The notes beneath the pieces were generated by a model. The model was not told the origin of the DNA. It saw only the letters and a list, made by a program, of their open reading frames with translations, and did not search any database. Below are positions 17,626 to 27,100 of a DNA stretch of 64,000 nucleotides, piece by piece. The stretch is from an uncultured bacterium (GTDB taxonomy: Bacteria; Pseudomonadota; Alphaproteobacteria; Rhodospirillales; Rhodospirillaceae): assembly GCA_903888485.1 (NCBI GenBank), contig CAISTS010000045.1, positions 109,037 to 173,036 on the forward strand, given 5' to 3'. Position 1 is the stretch's first letter. The number at the start of each line of letters is the position of its first letter. A program made the translations under genes and the position numbers.

Positions 17626-20600
17626 TTACGAGCAGCCGCTGGTGGAGCCGCAAGTGTCGCACTTCAAACACGTACCGTTACGCAGGAGCGTGAAGTTGCC
17701 GCACTCGCCGCAGGCATCGCCCTGGTAACCCTTGGTGCGCGCCATGCTCACCGCGCTGCGCCGGGATTCGGTGACTTCCGTGACGCGCGTGACTTTGACT
17801 TCTTCCTGCATGGCCATGCCGCTGCCGGCGTTGGCGCCCATGGCTACGGGCGCCTGCATGACCTGCTCGGCGGGAGCGGCGGCTTCTTTGTTTTTGCCGT
17901 GGTTTTTGAGGAAGTAGAGGTTCGACGAGCGCACGAAGCCTTTCGAGACGGTCTTGCCGGCCATCTCGGCAATCTGCATGAACTTCTCGCCCTGTTCGCC
18001 GTCGCCCATGGCGTCGGGCAGGAGGTCGTGGGGCTCGGCATGGGCGAGGTCGTGGCGCTCGAGGTAGCTGACCGCCAACTCGCGGAACACATAGTCGATG
18101 ATCGAGGTCGCCATCTTGATGGACGAATTACCCTCGACCGGGCCGGCGGGATCGAAGCGCGTGAAGGTGAAGGCGTCGACGTATTCCTCCAGCGGCACGC
18201 CGTACTGCAGGCCGATGGAGATGGCGATGGCGAAGTTGTTCATCAGGCTGCGGAAGGCGGCGCCTTCCTTGTGCATGTCGATGAAGATCTCGCCCAGCTT
18301 GCCGTCGTCGTATTCGCCGGTGCGCAGATACACTTTGTGTCCCCCGACGAGAGCCTTCTGGGTGTAGCCCTTGCGGCGGTCGGGGAGGCGCTGGCGTTCG
18401 CGCTCGATGACGCGCTCGATGATGCGCTCGGCGACGATCTCGGCGCGTGAGGTGGCGGACGCCTGGACCACGGCGGCAACGGTGTCGTCGTCGCTGTCGT
18501 CGATGTCATCAAGCAGGCTGGCGGCGAGCGGTTGGCTGAGCTTCGAGCCGTCGCGGTAGAGCGCGTTGGCCTTGAGGCCCATTTTCCAGGACTTCATGTA
18601 GGCATCGGCGCACTCGGCAATCGTCGCGCTGCCCGGCATGTTGATGGTCTTGGAGATCGCGCCGGTGATGAAGGGCTGGGCGGCCGCCATCATACTGATG
18701 TGGCTCGCGACCGACAGGAAGCGCTTGCCGCTGCGCCCGCAGGGCGAGGCGCAGTCGAACACCGCGAGGTGTTCGGGCGTGATGTGCGGCGCGCCTTCCA
18801 GCGTCATGGCGCCGCAGACGTAGGCGTTGGCGGCGTCGATGTCGGCTTTGGAATAGCCGAGGGCTTCAAGCATATTGAAGCCGACTTCGTCGAGTTGCTC
18901 GGAATCGAAGCCGAGCTTGTTGATGCAGAAGGCCTCGCCCAGCGTGTAGCGGTTGAAGACGAACTTGATGTCGAAGGCGTCGTTCAGCTCCTTTTCGATG
19001 GCTTCGACCGCGTTTTTGTCGAAACCGCGATCGGCGAGCGACGTGGCGTTGATGACGGGCGCGCCCTTGAGCGTGCCGCGGCCGACGGCATATTGAATGA
19101 TCTCGTCAATCTGCCCTTGCGCATAGCCAAGGGTCTTCAGTGCCAGCGGCACGATGCGGTTGATGATCTTGAAATAGCCGCCGCCCGCCAGCTTTTTGAA
19201 CTTCACCAGCGCGAAGTCGGGCTCGATGCCCGTGGTGTCGCAATCCATGACGAGGCCGATGGTGCCTGTCGGCGCGATCACCGTGACTTGGGCGTTGCGG
19301 AAACCGTGTGCTTCGCCGAGTGCCAGCGCCTGGTCCCAGGCGCGCTTGGCCGCGCCTACCAGGGCGGTGTCCGGGCAATCGGCAGCGTTCAGCGCCTGCG
19401 GCGGCGTGGCAAGGCCTTCGTAGCCGTCGTGATGGCCATAGGCCGCGCGGCGGTGATTGCGGATCACGCGCAGCATATCGATGCGGTTGGGCAGGAAGGC
19501 GGGGAACGCGCCGTGTTCCTCGGCCATTTCCGCCGACGTCGCGTAAGCAACGCCGGTCATGAGCGCGGTGATGGCGCTGCAGAGCGCCCGCCCTTCTTCA
19601 CTGTCGTAGCCCAAGCCGTTGGCCATCAAGAGGCCGCCCAGATTGGCGTAGCCGAGGCCCAGCGTGCGGAACTGGTGCGACAGCTCGGCGATTTCCTTGG
19701 ACGGGAACTGCGCCATCAGCACGGAAACCTCCAGCGCCATGGTCCACAGGCGCGCGGCGTGCTCGAAGCCCGGCACATCGAAGCTGCCGTCAGCTTTGCG
19801 GAACGCCAGCAGATTGAGCGAGGCGAGATTGCAGGCGGTGTTGTCGAGGAACATGTACTCCGAACAGGGGTTCGAAGCATTGATGCGGCCGGACTTCGGG
19901 CAGGTGTGCCAGTCGTTGATGGTGGTGTCGAACTGCAGGCCGGGATCGGCGCATTGCCAGGCGGCTTCGGCGATCTTGTTCCAAAGTCCGCGGGCTTTGA
20001 CGGTTTTGACGACATTGCCGCCGACGCGCGCGGTCAGGTTCCAGTCGCCGTCTTCCTGCACTGCTTTCAGGAAGTCGTCGGTGACGCGCACGCTGTTGTT
20101 GGAGTTCTGGCCGGCGACGGTGGCGTAGGCTTCGCTGTCCCAATCGGCATCGAATACCGGGAAGTTGTTGGCGGTGTGGCCTTGGCGCGCGAATTGTAGG
20201 ACTCTCTGGACGATGTTCTCGGAGACGGCGGCGGCGCGTGCGGCTTTGATTTCCTTGCGCAGCTGCTTGTTGACGGCGGGATCGAAACGGCCGCCATTTT
20301 GGTCATTGGCGAGGCCCCCGTCCCAATGGCGTACGGCGCGCAAGATCGCGTTGATGTGCCTCTTGGTGGTAAGCGAGCCCGTAACGAGGGCGGCGACCTT
20401 CTGCTCCTCGCGCACCTTCCAGTCGATGAAGGTCTCGATGTCCGGGTGATCGGCGTTCAGGATCACCATCTTCGCCGCGCGGCGCGTGGTGCCGCCCGAC
20501 TTGATGGCGCCGGCCGCGCGGTCGCCGATGCGCAGCCAACTCATCAGGCCCGACGACGTGCCGCCGCCCGAGAGCTTCTCGCCTTCGGCGCGCAGGTTCG

Positions 20601-21306
20601 AGAAGTTGGTGCCGGTGCCCGAGCCGTACTTGAACAGGCGCGCTTCGCGCACCCACAGGTCCATGATGCCGCCGTCGCCGACAAGGTCGTCGCTGATGGA
20701 CTGGATGAAGCAGGCGTGCGGTTGCGGGCGCTCATAGGCGCTGCGCGCGGCGGTCAGTTGACCCGAGCGATAATCGACGTAGTAGTGGCCCTGCGACGGG
20801 CCGTCGATGCCGTAGGCCCAATGGATGCCGGTGTTGAACCACTGCGGTGAATTGGGCGCGCCCATCTGCGTGGCCAGCATGTAGCGCATCTCGTCGAAGT
20901 AGCAGCGCGCATCGGCGTCGCTGTCGAAGAAGCCGGCTTTCCAACCCCAGTAAGTCCAGGTGCCGGCGAGACGGTCGAAAACCTGGCGCGCATCGGTTTC
21001 GCACGTTGTGCGCTCGGCCTCGGGCAGATCGCGCAGTTCTGCGACAGCGGCGGTGCTGCGCCACAGGAAATCAGGAACATCGTTCTCGGCCACGGGCACG
21101 AGCTTGGCCGGCACGCCGGCCCGGCGGAAATATTTCTGCGCGAGCACGTCGCAGGCGACCTCGGACCAGGCCTCCGGGACCTGTGTGTTCTCCTGGCGGA
21201 AAACCACCGAGCCGTCGGGATTGCGGATCTCGCTGGTATGGCCACGGAAGGCGATGCCGTCGTAGGGGGATTTGCCCTCGGTGGTGAAACGCCGCGTAAT
21301 GCGCAT
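17626..21306 (-). CDS. nrdJ: Vitamin B12-dependent (class II) ribonucleotide reductase
   Basis: Reduces ribonucleotides to deoxyribonucleotides using adenosylcobalamin; cytoplasmic, oxygen-indifferent. 1226 residues, the usual size of the alphaproteobacterial NrdJ. Seen: [17 protein letters not shown] at the start, the radical-site block [20 protein letters not shown] with the N-x-C-x-E residues, [20 protein letters not shown], and a C-terminal zinc-finger-like tail with CGECG and CDTCG. The ATG at 21306 ([11 protein letters not shown]) matches the family start and has GAAGGA 8 nt upstream; a longer frame to 21369 does not. The CD-NTase-like gene follows by 6 bp. The leader and upstream region are unusually structured. 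Confidence 0.95.
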   Translation of the reverse strand: MRITRRFTTEGKSPYDGIAFRGHTSEIRNPDGSVVFRQENTQVPEAWSEVACDVLAQKYFRRAGVPAKLVPVAENDVPDFLWRSTAAVAELRDLPEAERTTCETDARQVFDRLAGTWTYWGWKAGFFDSDADARCYFDEMRYMLATQMGAPNSPQWFNTGIHWAYGIDGPSQGHYYVDYRSGQLTAARSAYERPQPHACFIQSISDDLVGDGGIMDLWVREARLFKYGSGTGTNFSNLRAEGEKLSGGGTSSGLMSWLRIGDRAAGAIKSGGTTRRAAKMVILNADHPDIETFIDWKVREEQKVAALVTGSLTTKRHINAILRAVRHWDGGLANDQNGGRFDPAVNKQLRKEIKAARAAAVSENIVQRVLQFARQGHTANNFPVFDADWDSEAYATVAGQNSNNSVRVTDDFLKAVQEDGDWNLTARVGGNVVKTVKARGLWNKIAEAAWQCADPGLQFDTTINDWHTCPKSGRINASNPCSEYMFLDNTACNLASLNLLAFRKADGSFDVPGFEHAARLWTMALEVSVLMAQFPSKEIAELSHQFRTLGLGYANLGGLLMANGLGYDSEEGRALCSAITALMTGVAYATSAEMAEEHGAFPAFLPNRIDMLRVIRNHRRAAYGHHDGYEGLATPPQALNAADCPDTALVGAAKRAWDQALALGEAHGFRNAQVTVIAPTGTIGLVMDCDTTGIEPDFALVKFKKLAGGGYFKIINRIVPLALKTLGYAQGQIDEIIQYAVGRGTLKGAPVINATSLADRGFDKNAVEAIEKELNDAFDIKFVFNRYTLGEAFCINKLGFDSEQLDEVGFNMLEALGYSKADIDAANAYVCGAMTLEGAPHITPEHLAVFDCASPCGRSGKRFLSVASHISMMAAAQPFITGAISKTINMPGSATIAECADAYMKSWKMGLKANALYRDGSKLSQPLAASLLDDIDDSDDDTVAAVVQASATSRAEIVAERIIERVIERERQRLPDRRKGYTQKALVGGHKVYLRTGEYDDGKLGEIFIDMHKEGAAFRSLMNNFAIAISIGLQYGVPLEEYVDAFTFTRFDPAGPVEGNSSIKMATSIIDYVFRELAVSYLERHDLAHAEPHDLLPDAMGDGEQGEKFMQIAEMAGKTVSKGFVRSSNLYFLKNHGKNKEAAAPAEQVMQAPVAMGANAGSGMAMQEEVKVTRVTEVTESRRSAVSMARTKGYQGDACGECGNFTLLRNGTCLKCDTCGSTSGCS

Positions 21307-21687
21307 GCGGAGGTCCTTCGTCCCTGTACTCGACACATTCCAGCGGGGGAAAAGCCCGAACCCCCGCAAGCGGCGGGAGGTCAGCTAGTGGCTTGGTTTT
21401 CCAAGCTTTATTTCCCCTCGGTCCCCTGCGTGGACTACCCCTAGGGGGTGGTCCCGCGACCGACCACTAGGGTAAGGGAAGGGGCCATAAAGAAACAATA
21501 AGGATTGTTAGTCCCCAAGGGCTTACCCACAAGATATTGGGCTGGACGGGGTCAGATTTTTGGGTGCCAGACTCCGACTTATCCACAGGTCCAGACGAAT
21601 GCGGAACCAATGTCGGCACCCGCCGGTTCCGTTCGTCGTACCTTCGAAGGCCCGCACTCAGGCCCGGATGCCAAACAGGAGGATGCG
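21307..21687. other. Divergent nrdJ / YciI intergenic region with palindromes
   Basis: 381 bp without a gene. Near nrdJ lies a GCGGGGG/CCCCCGC hairpin (21343-21349 with 21361-21367). Further out are nested inverted repeats: CCCTAG/CTAGGG at 21439-21444 and 21467-21472, enclosing GTGGTC/GACCAC at 21448-21453 and 21462-21467. AACAAT/ATTGTT lies at 21494-21509. Two DnaA-box-like sites and one NrdR-box-like site follow at 21523-21587. No cobalamin riboswitch core was found on the nrdJ strand. Confidence 0.6.
21523..21587. promoter_or_regulatory. DnaA-box-like pair and NrdR-box-like site upstream of nrdJ
   Basis: TTATCCACA at 21579-21587 is a perfect DnaA consensus box, and TTACCCACA at 21523-21531 differs by one base in the same orientation. 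CAAGATATTG at 21530-21539 matches the core NrdR box CWATATATWG at 9 of 10 positions. DnaA and NrdR both control nrd genes in other bacteria. A second NrdR box at the usual 31-33 bp spacing was not found, so the NrdR part is weak. Confidence 0.45.
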
Positions 21688-22110
21688 ATGCGCGTGATGG
21701 TGTTTGTGAAAGCGACGGCCGACAGCGAGAAGGGCCTGATGCCCGAGCCCGGCATGTTCGAGGCCATGGGTAAGTACAACGAAGAACTGGTGAAGGCCGG
21801 CATCATGAAGGACGGCGACGGCCTGAAGCCCACCAGCCAGGGCAAACGCGTGGCCTTCGATGGTGCCAAGCGCACGGTCATCGATGGTCCGTTTGCTGGG
21901 GCCAACAACCAGGTGGCCGGCTACTGGATCTGGGAAGTGAAGGACATGGCCGAGGCGGTCGAGTGGGTGAAGAAGTGCCCGAACCCCATGCCCGGCCCGT
22001 CGGAGATCGAAATTCGTCCCTACTACGAAATGGCCGACTTCGCCGACGTGCTCACGCCGCAGGCCAAGGAAGTCTTCGACCGGCTGGAGCAGAGCCAGCC
22101 GCGCCGTTAA
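21688..22110 (+). CDS. YciI/DGPF-family protein
   Basis: 140-residue YCII-related (DGPF domain) protein, cytoplasmic. The hallmark is the DGPFAGANNQVAGYWIWEVK stretch after a MRVMVFVKAT start strand; the fold is ferredoxin-like, and a conserved His/Asp pair in some members suggests a catalytic role that is still unclear. The ATG at 21688 is preceded by AGGAGG, which rules out the longer frame back to 21505. It is divergent from nrdJ. A GC-rich hairpin (22133-22160) separates it from the NDUFA12 gene. Confidence 0.88.
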   Translation: MRVMVFVKATADSEKGLMPEPGMFEAMGKYNEELVKAGIMKDGDGLKPTSQGKRVAFDGAKRTVIDGPFAGANNQVAGYWIWEVKDMAEAVEWVKKCPNPMPGPSEIEIRPYYEMADFADVLTPQAKEVFDRLEQSQPRR

Positions 22111-22132
22111 GCGGGTTGCCGATCCGAGGGTC

Positions 22133-22160
22133 GGGGAAGGCGGAAATCCGCCCTTTCCCC
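22133..22160 (+). terminator. GC-rich hairpin after the YciI-family gene
   Basis: GGGGAAGGCGG and CCGCCCTTTCCCC pair across AAAT with one bulge. It is a strong stem 22 bp after the stop, but only a poor T tract follows, so its role as terminator is uncertain. Confidence 0.35.
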
Positions 22161-22240
22161 CGCTTTACCCGCCCCCGGAATCCCGCCATATTGCCGCCTT
22201 GTGGGCGGGGTACACCGACCCCTCAAGGAGTTGATCGGCA

Positions 22241-22588
22241 ATGAGTTTCGGCAACTGGCTGCACACCAAACTGCACGGCGAGCTTGTGGGCGAGGACGCC
22301 TACGGCAACACCTACTACAAGTCCAAGAAGATGCGCAGCGGCGGTCGCCAAGAACGCTGGGTCATCTACAAGGGTGAATCCGATGCCTCGAAGGTGCCGC
22401 CGGAGTGGCACGCCTGGCTGCATCACACCACCGACGCGCCCATCGAAGCACCGACGCGCGATTGGATGAAGCCGCATCAGCCGAACCTCACCGGCACGGC
22501 GCAAGCCTACATGCCGCCGGGGGCGGACGCGCGCGGTGGCGTGCGCCAGAAGGCCGCCGACGACTACCAGGCCTGGAAGCCCGAGTAG
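22241..22588 (+). CDS. NADH:ubiquinone oxidoreductase subunit NDUFA12 family
   Basis: 115-residue homologue of the mitochondrial complex I accessory subunit NDUFA12 (B17.2), found in alphaproteobacteria and associated with the peripheral arm. The family motif runs GELVGEDAYGNTYYKSKK, then RRW-like QERWVIYKGESDASKVPPEW and HAWLHHTTD. AAGGAG lies 12 nt before the ATG. It heads a run of closely spaced genes (6 bp to the first MCE gene) whose order NDUFA12 - MCE - DUF2155 is common in alphaproteobacteria, away from the main nuo cluster. Confidence 0.92.
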   Translation: MSFGNWLHTKLHGELVGEDAYGNTYYKSKKMRSGGRQERWVIYKGESDASKVPPEWHAWLHHTTDAPIEAPTRDWMKPHQPNLTGTAQAYMPPGADARGGVRQKAADDYQAWKPE

Positions 22589-22594
22589 GGATCA

Positions 22595-23113
22595 GTGAGC
22601 GCCGAAAAGGCCGCTTCTCTTTCCAAGACCGAACGCCGCGAGTACATCACCGGCAGCGTCGCCGCCCTCGTGCTTGTGCTCGTGTTTTTGCTGGCGGCGA
22701 TTTCCAATCGCGGCGCGAAGCCAACCGAGACGGGCGACGCGCTGACACTCACCGCCGCCTACGGCCGCTCGGACGGTGTGTTCGTCGGCACGCCTGTGCG
22801 GGTCGCAGGCATCAATGTCGGTGCTGTGACGGCGGCTTCGCTCGATAGCGACCGGCGCGCGGTGCTGACCTTCGGCATCACCCAGCCCATCAATCTGCCC
22901 GACGACACCGCCGCCATCATCGAGACCGATGGCGTGTTCGGCTCGAAATACATCGAGCTGGTGCCGGGCGGCACCGAGGACATGCTGAAGAACGGCGCGC
23001 GCATGTCGTACACGCAAGACTCCGTCATCATCGAAGACCTCATCGCACTGATCGTGCAGCGCGCCCAGGCGGCGCGCACCGCTGCGCCTGAAACCAGTGA
23101 GAAGCCGCAATGA
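22595..23113 (+). CDS. MlaD-like MCE-domain protein (first of two)
   Basis: 172 residues: a short cytoplasmic N-terminus, one membrane span (SVAALVLVLVFLLAAI) and a single MCE domain from about residue 50 (AAYGRSDGVFVGTPVRVAGI, then the strand FGSKYIELVPGG). MlaD proteins form hexameric rings that carry phospholipids between the inner and outer membranes. GTG start 6 bp after NDUFA12; it overlaps the next gene by 4 bp (ATGA). No MlaE permease, MlaF ATPase or MlaC is in the window, so partners must be elsewhere. Confidence 0.85.
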   Translation: MSAEKAASLSKTERREYITGSVAALVLVLVFLLAAISNRGAKPTETGDALTLTAAYGRSDGVFVGTPVRVAGINVGAVTAASLDSDRRAVLTFGITQPINLPDDTAAIIETDGVFGSKYIELVPGGTEDMLKNGARMSYTQDSVIIEDLIALIVQRAQAARTAAPETSEKPQ

Positions 23114-23568
23114 AGCGCAATCCCATCGAAACCGTGCTCGGCGCCGTGGTGCTGGCCGTGGCCGTGATGTTCCTCGCCTTCGCCTACTCCATCGCCGACC
23201 TCAAGGCCGTGACCGGCTATGAGGTGAAGGCGACCTTCCTGAAGGTGGGCGGGCTGGAACGAGGCAGCGACGTGCGCATCAGCGGCATCGACGTCGGCAC
23301 CGTCACCAGCCAGACGTTGAACCCCGAGACCTTCCAGGCCCAAGTGACGATGTCGATCGATCCCAGCGTCGTGCTGCCGGCGGACACCGAGGCGTCCATC
23401 GTCAGCGACGGGTTGCTGGGCGGCAAATACGTCAACCTCGTGCCGGGCCGCGCGAGCGAGCGCATCGCCGCCGGTGGCGTGGTCAGCAAGACCAAGGACT
23501 ATCAGTCATTGGAAGACTTGGTCGGGCAGATCATCTTCCTCGCGACCAACACGGGTGAGACGAAGTAG
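23110..23568 (+). CDS. MlaD-like MCE-domain protein (second of two)
   Basis: 152 residues with one N-terminal membrane span (VLGAVVLAVAVMFLAFAYSI) and one MCE domain (VKATFLKVGGLERGSDVRIS, DGLLGGKYVNLVPG). It is closer to canonical MlaD than its upstream neighbour, and the short C-terminal helix ends in LVGQIIFLATNTGETK. Translation is coupled to the preceding MCE gene by an ATGA overlap, which suggests a heteromeric ring or a recent tandem duplication. The DUF2155 gene starts at the base after its stop codon. Confidence 0.88.
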   Translation: MKRNPIETVLGAVVLAVAVMFLAFAYSIADLKAVTGYEVKATFLKVGGLERGSDVRISGIDVGTVTSQTLNPETFQAQVTMSIDPSVVLPADTEASIVSDGLLGGKYVNLVPGRASERIAAGGVVSKTKDYQSLEDLVGQIIFLATNTGETK

Positions 23569-24000
23569 ATGGGCGCGATGGCAGCCACTCTCTCCCGTGT
23601 CGCCCTGGGGCTTGTCCCCAGGACCCAGGTTTGCTTGGCGGCATGGATGCTCATTGCGGGCGCAGCGAACGCCACCGACATCCCCATGGACACCATTGTC
23701 CTCGGTGGGCTCGACAAGGTCGCGGCGCGTGTGAACAACGTGACCGGTAAGGTCGGCGAGCCCATCACCTTCGGCACGCTCGAGATCGTCGCCAAGACCT
23801 GCGTTACGCGCCCGCCGGAAGAGACGCCCGAGAACGCGGCGTTCCTTGAAATCTCGCAGGTTCTCGAGGGCGGCAAGAAAGAGAAGGTTTTCAGCGGCTG
23901 GATGTTCGCATCCTCGCCGGCGCTCTCCGCGCTCGACCACGCCGTCTACGACGTCTGGGTGCTGCGCTGTGAGAACAGCAAGGCTTCCAAGTCGCGCTGA
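23569..24000 (+). CDS. DUF2155 secreted protein
   Basis: 143-residue exported protein of the alphaproteobacterial DUF2155 family, unknown function. The mature part shows the family pattern DKVAARVNNVTGKVGEPITF, an internal CVTRPPEETPENAAFLEI and FSGWMFASSPALSALDHAVYDVWVLRC. The signal region (CLAAWMLIAGAANA) is preceded by an inserted-looking segment, residues 10-20, encoded by a 32-nt palindromic repeat also found at 29584. Its ATG directly follows the stop of the MCE gene. The 3' end overlaps aat on the opposite strand by 55 bp. Confidence 0.85.
   Translation: MGAMAATLSRVALGLVPRTQVCLAAWMLIAGAANATDIPMDTIVLGGLDKVAARVNNVTGKVGEPITFGTLEIVAKTCVTRPPEETPENAAFLEISQVLEGGKKEKVFSGWMFASSPALSALDHAVYDVWVLRCENSKASKSR
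23597..23628. repeat. 32-nt palindromic repeat, copy 1, inside a coding region
   Basis: Contains CCTGGGG, a 5-nt loop CTTGT and CCCCAGG. It is identical at 31 of 32 positions to 29584-29615. This copy lies within the signal-peptide region of the DUF2155 gene and is translated as ALGLVPRTQ. Confidence 0.8.
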
Positions 24001-24602
24001 GGCAGCGGGCCCTCGAAGCGCCCCTGCTTGGTGAGCGCGGTTGAGAGCAGCGCCAAATAATCCTGCTGACTGATCTCAATGGTGCCGAAGCGCTTCAGGT
24101 GGTCGGTGATGAACTGCGTGTCGAGCAGGGTGAAGCCACCTTTCTTCAGGATCGCGGCGAGGTGAGCGAGCGCCACCTTTGAGGCGTCCGTCGCGCGGCT
24201 GAACATGCTTTCGCCGAAGAAGGCCGCACCCATGGCGAGACCGTAAAGCCCGCCTGCCAGTTGGCCGTCTTTCCAGACCTCGACGCTGTGGGCGAGGCCG
24301 GCGTCATGCAACTCGGTGAAGAGCTGGATGATGCGGTCGTTGATCCAGGTGTCGGACCGGATGTCGGTGGCTTCGGCGCAACCGGCCATGACGCCGGCGA
24401 AGTCCTGGTCGATGGTGACGGTGAAGGTGCCCTGGCGCAGGCGCTTCTTCAGCGAGCGCGGAACGTGGAAGTCGTACAGCGGCAGCACGCCGCGCAGCTT
24501 GGGCTGGACCCAGAACACATCCGTATCCCCGCGCGACTTGGCCATGGGGAAGACCCCGTAGGCGTAGGCTTTGAGGAGGAGTTCCGGGGTGATGTCGGTC
24601 AC
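23946..24602 (-). CDS. aat: Leucyl/phenylalanyl-tRNA--protein transferase
   Basis: Adds Leu or Phe from aminoacyl-tRNA to N-terminal Lys/Arg of proteins, marking them for ClpAP (N-end rule). 218 residues with the family start LLLKAYAYGVFPMAKSRGD, the FWVQPKLRGVLPL block, the catalytic region LAHSVEVWKDGQLAGGLYG and MGAAFFGESMFSRATDASKV. GTG start at 24602 with a G-rich site before it. It lies 19 bp downstream of accC in the same direction, the usual accB-accC-aat order in alphaproteobacteria. Confidence 0.93.
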   Translation of the reverse strand: MTDITPELLLKAYAYGVFPMAKSRGDTDVFWVQPKLRGVLPLYDFHVPRSLKKRLRQGTFTVTIDQDFAGVMAGCAEATDIRSDTWINDRIIQLFTELHDAGLAHSVEVWKDGQLAGGLYGLAMGAAFFGESMFSRATDASKVALAHLAAILKKGGFTLLDTQFITDHLKRFGTIEISQQDYLALLSTALTKQGRFEGPLPQRDLEALLFSQRSTQTS

Positions 24603-24621
24603 GGGGTGCCCCCCGGAGCCA

Positions 24622-25977
24622 TTACTTCTTGTCGATGCCGCCGCGCGCGATGAATTCCTCGAGCCAGCGGATGTCGTAATTGCCGTTGACGATATCGGGC
24701 TCGTTCAGCACGGCGACGTGCAGCGGGATGGACGTCTCGATCCCGTCGATGACGTATTCGTGGAGCGCTCGGCGCATGCGCATGACGCATTCCTCGCGGG
24801 TACTCCCTTGCACGATCAGCTTGGCGATCAGGCTATCGTAATGCGGCGGGATTTTGAAGCCCGAGAACAAGCCGGAATCGACGCGCACGCGGCGCCCGCC
24901 TGGAGCATGGTATCCGGCGATCTGTCCCGGAGAAGGCGCAAAGGTGCGTGGATTCTCGGCATTGATGCGGCATTCCATGGAGCAACCTTCGAAGGTGATG
25001 TCCTTCTGCTTGAAACCGAGTTCAAGCCCGGCCGCGACACGGATCTGTTCGCGCACCAGATCGATGCCGGTCACCATTTCCGTCACAGGATGCTCCACCT
25101 GCAGACGGGTGTTCATCTCGATGAAATAGAACTTGCCGTCTTCGTACAGGAATTCGACGGTGCCGGCGTTGTCATAGCCGAGCTTGCGCATGGCGGCGCA
25201 GACAACCTCGCCGATCTCATCGCGCTGATCGGCGTTGAGGGCCGGCGAGGGGGTTTCCTCGAAGATCTTCTGGTGGCGGCGCTGCAGCGAGCAGTCGCGT
25301 TCGCCGAGGTGCACCACGTTGCCGTGTTTGTCGCCGAGCACCTGGATTTCAATGTGGCGCGGCCGGCCGAGGTACTTCTCCATGTAGACTTCGCCGTTGC
25401 CGAAGGCCGCCTTGGCCTCGGTGCCGGCGGTCTGGAAGGCTTCGCGCACTTCGTCCTTGCTCTTGGCGACTTTCATGCCGCGGCCGCCGCCGCCTGCGGT
25501 TGCCTTGATGAGCACGGGATAGCCGATGTCGTTGGCGATCTTCACGGCGGCATCGGCGGACTCAACAGCGCCATCGGAGCCAGGCACCACGGGAATGCCC
25601 GTTTCCTTCGCGGTCTTCTTGGCCATGACCTTGTCGCCCATGGTGCGGATGTGCACGGGCGAGGGGCCGATGAAACCAATGCCGTGATCGGCGACCATCT
25701 CGGCGAACTCGGCGTTCTCCGAGAGGAAGCCATATCCTGGATGAATGGCGTCGGCGTTGGTGATCATCGCCGCCGAAATGACCGCGGCTTTGTTGAGATA
25801 ACTCTCGCGCGCCGACGGCGGGCCGATGCAGACGGACTCGTCAGCCAGGCGCACATGCATGGCTTCGGAGTCGACTGTGGAGTGCACGGCCACTGATTTG
25901 ATGCCCATTTCGCGGCAAGCGCGCTGAATGCGGAGCGCGATCTCGCCGCGGTTGGCGATGAGGATTTTCTCAAACAT
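24622..25977 (-). CDS. accC: Acetyl-CoA carboxylase, biotin carboxylase subunit
   Basis: Carboxylates biotin on AccB with ATP and bicarbonate, the first step of fatty-acid synthesis. 451 residues, normal length. Seen: FEKILIANRGEIALRIQRAC at the start, the ATP-grasp glycine loop KATAGGGGRGMKVA, RDCSLQRRHQKIFEETPSP, and the biotin-site block EHPVTEMVTGIDLVREQI with the conserved FIEMNTRLQ. ATG start; it follows accB by 13 bp and precedes aat by 19 bp, one operon. Confidence 0.96.
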   Translation of the reverse strand: MFEKILIANRGEIALRIQRACREMGIKSVAVHSTVDSEAMHVRLADESVCIGPPSARESYLNKAAVISAAMITNADAIHPGYGFLSENAEFAEMVADHGIGFIGPSPVHIRTMGDKVMAKKTAKETGIPVVPGSDGAVESADAAVKIANDIGYPVLIKATAGGGGRGMKVAKSKDEVREAFQTAGTEAKAAFGNGEVYMEKYLGRPRHIEIQVLGDKHGNVVHLGERDCSLQRRHQKIFEETPSPALNADQRDEIGEVVCAAMRKLGYDNAGTVEFLYEDGKFYFIEMNTRLQVEHPVTEMVTGIDLVREQIRVAAGLELGFKQKDITFEGCSMECRINAENPRTFAPSPGQIAGYHAPGGRRVRVDSGLFSGFKIPPHYDSLIAKLIVQGSTREECVMRMRRALHEYVIDGIETSIPLHVAVLNEPDIVNGNYDIRWLEEFIARGGIDKK

Positions 25978-25990
25978 TATGTTTGGGCAT

Positions 25991-26521
25991 TTACTCGATG
26001 ATCACGAGAGGTTCGCCGTATTCGACCGGCGAGCCGCTTTCGAGGAGGATCTTGACGACTTTGCCGCCGCGCGGCGCCTTGACGGGGTTGAAGGTCTTCA
26101 TGGCTTCGATCAAGGCCAGCGTCTGACCTTCCTTGACGGTATCGCCAACAGTGATGAATGCCGCCGCGCCGGGTTCGGGCGCGAGATAAAGTACGCCGAC
26201 CATGGGCGACTTGACTGTGCCGGGATGCGTGGCGGGATCGGCCGCCTTGGGCGCTTCGGCAACCGGCGCAGGCGCAGCGGCGGCCGGTGCAAAAGCGGGC
26301 GCGCTCGCATAGGCAACCCCGCCGCGCGCGACACGCAGGCGCAAGCCGCCGGACTCGTATTCGATCTCGGACAATCCGGTCTTGGCGAGGACTTCGGCGA
26401 GTTCGCGGATCGCGGGCGCGTTGATCAGTGAAGGCTTTGATGGCTTGGCTGCCGGGGCCTTCGCCGCCGGTGCCTTCGCCGCGGGTTTGGCTTTGGCGGA
26501 TTTAGCTTTGGTTTTCTTCAC
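25991..26521 (-). CDS. accB: Biotin carboxyl carrier protein of acetyl-CoA carboxylase
   Basis: 176 residues. The biotinyl domain at the C-terminus carries the target Lys in [12 protein letters not shown], followed by the thumb and closing strands up to PLVIIE. The N-terminus is a Lys/Ala/Pro-rich stretch with [16 protein letters not shown] repeats of about 30 residues, longer and more basic than in E. coli, and the linker around residue 80 is Ala/Pro-rich. GTG start overlapping the aroQ stop by 4 bp (GTGA), so the two are coupled. Confidence 0.95.
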   Translation of the reverse strand: MKKTKAKSAKAKPAAKAPAAKAPAAKPSKPSLINAPAIRELAEVLAKTGLSEIEYESGGLRLRVARGGVAYASAPAFAPAAAAPAPVAEAPKAADPATHPGTVKSPMVGVLYLAPEPGAAAFITVGDTVKEGQTLALIEAMKTFNPVKAPRGGKVVKILLESGSPVEYGEPLVIIE

Positions 26522-26970
26522 GCTGGTTTCGCCTTACTGAGAATGTTCGCGAGGGCGTCGATGGCGAGTTCGTAGCCTTGGGCTCCGAAGCCGCAGATGA
26601 CGCCGGTGGATGCGCGGCTGACGAAGGAGTGGTGGCGGAACTCCTCGCGCTTGAAAATGTTCGACAGGTGCACCTCGATCACCGGCAGGCCGCATGCGAG
26701 GAGCGCGTCGAGAATGGCGACTGAGGTGTGCGTGTAAGCGGCGGCGTTGATGATGATGCCGGACGCCTTGGTGCGCGCGCCCTGAATCCAGGAGACCAAC
26801 TCGCCTTCTTCGTTGCTCTGGCGGAAGTCGGCCGACAACCCGTGCGTCTTGGCGCGCGCCTCGGCGAGGGCGCGAATGTCGTCGAGCGTCGTGCGCCCGT
26901 AAATCTCGGGTTCGCGGGTGCCCAGGAGGTTGAGGTTGGGTCCGTTGAGGACCAGGATCGGGAGGCTCAA
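26518..26970 (-). CDS. aroQ: 3-dehydroquinate dehydratase, type II
   Basis: Third step of the shikimate pathway, dehydrating 3-dehydroquinate; dodecameric flavodoxin-like enzyme of about 150 residues. Seen: [20 protein letters not shown] with the catalytic Tyr, [16 protein letters not shown], the catalytic His in [17 protein letters not shown]. The TTG at 26970 (reading [11 protein letters not shown]) fits the family start and has GGAAAGG 6 nt before it; the open frame upstream to 27051 does not look like AroQ. First gene of aroQ-accB-accC-aat. Confidence 0.92.
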   Translation of the reverse strand: MSLPILVLNGPNLNLLGTREPEIYGRTTLDDIRALAEARAKTHGLSADFRQSNEEGELVSWIQGARTKASGIIINAAAYTHTSVAILDALLACGLPVIEVHLSNIFKREEFRHHSFVSRASTGVICGFGAQGYELAIDALANILSKAKPA

Positions 26971-27100
26971 GCGAGGCCTTTCCAGTGGTGTCAGTGCCGG
27001 GACAGGGATATACCAGCGGGCGGCACAGGGCAACCTCCGTTGTCCGGCCACCGGCGAAAAATCATTTGCTTTCTAAGGCTTGAAAGTTTTCGGCGAGGCG

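Noticed and set aside
17389..20199. Long open frames on the plus strand opposite nrdJ and the CD-NTase-like gene
   Set aside because: They are shadows in the complementary frame of high-GC genes, with no ribosome sites and low-complexity His/Arg/Gly-rich translations.
21494..21509. AACAAT/ATTGTT palindrome as a second NrdR box
   Set aside because: It is centred 33 bp from the NrdR-like core, the expected spacing, but its sequence matches the box consensus poorly.
21481..21600. Chromosomal replication origin at the DnaA boxes
   Set aside because: Only two boxes, no AT-rich unwinding block and no origin-type neighbours (dnaA, hemE, parAB); gene regulation is simpler.
21307..21640. Possible cobalamin riboswitch upstream of nrdJ
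   Set aside because: The minus strand was read for the B12 box and the surrounding GCCACTG-type core; neither is present. The hairpins are different.
26971..27100. TPP riboswitch before thiS
   Set aside because: No CTGAGA or the closing ACCTGATCTGGATAATGCCAG-like core occurs in the 130 bp.
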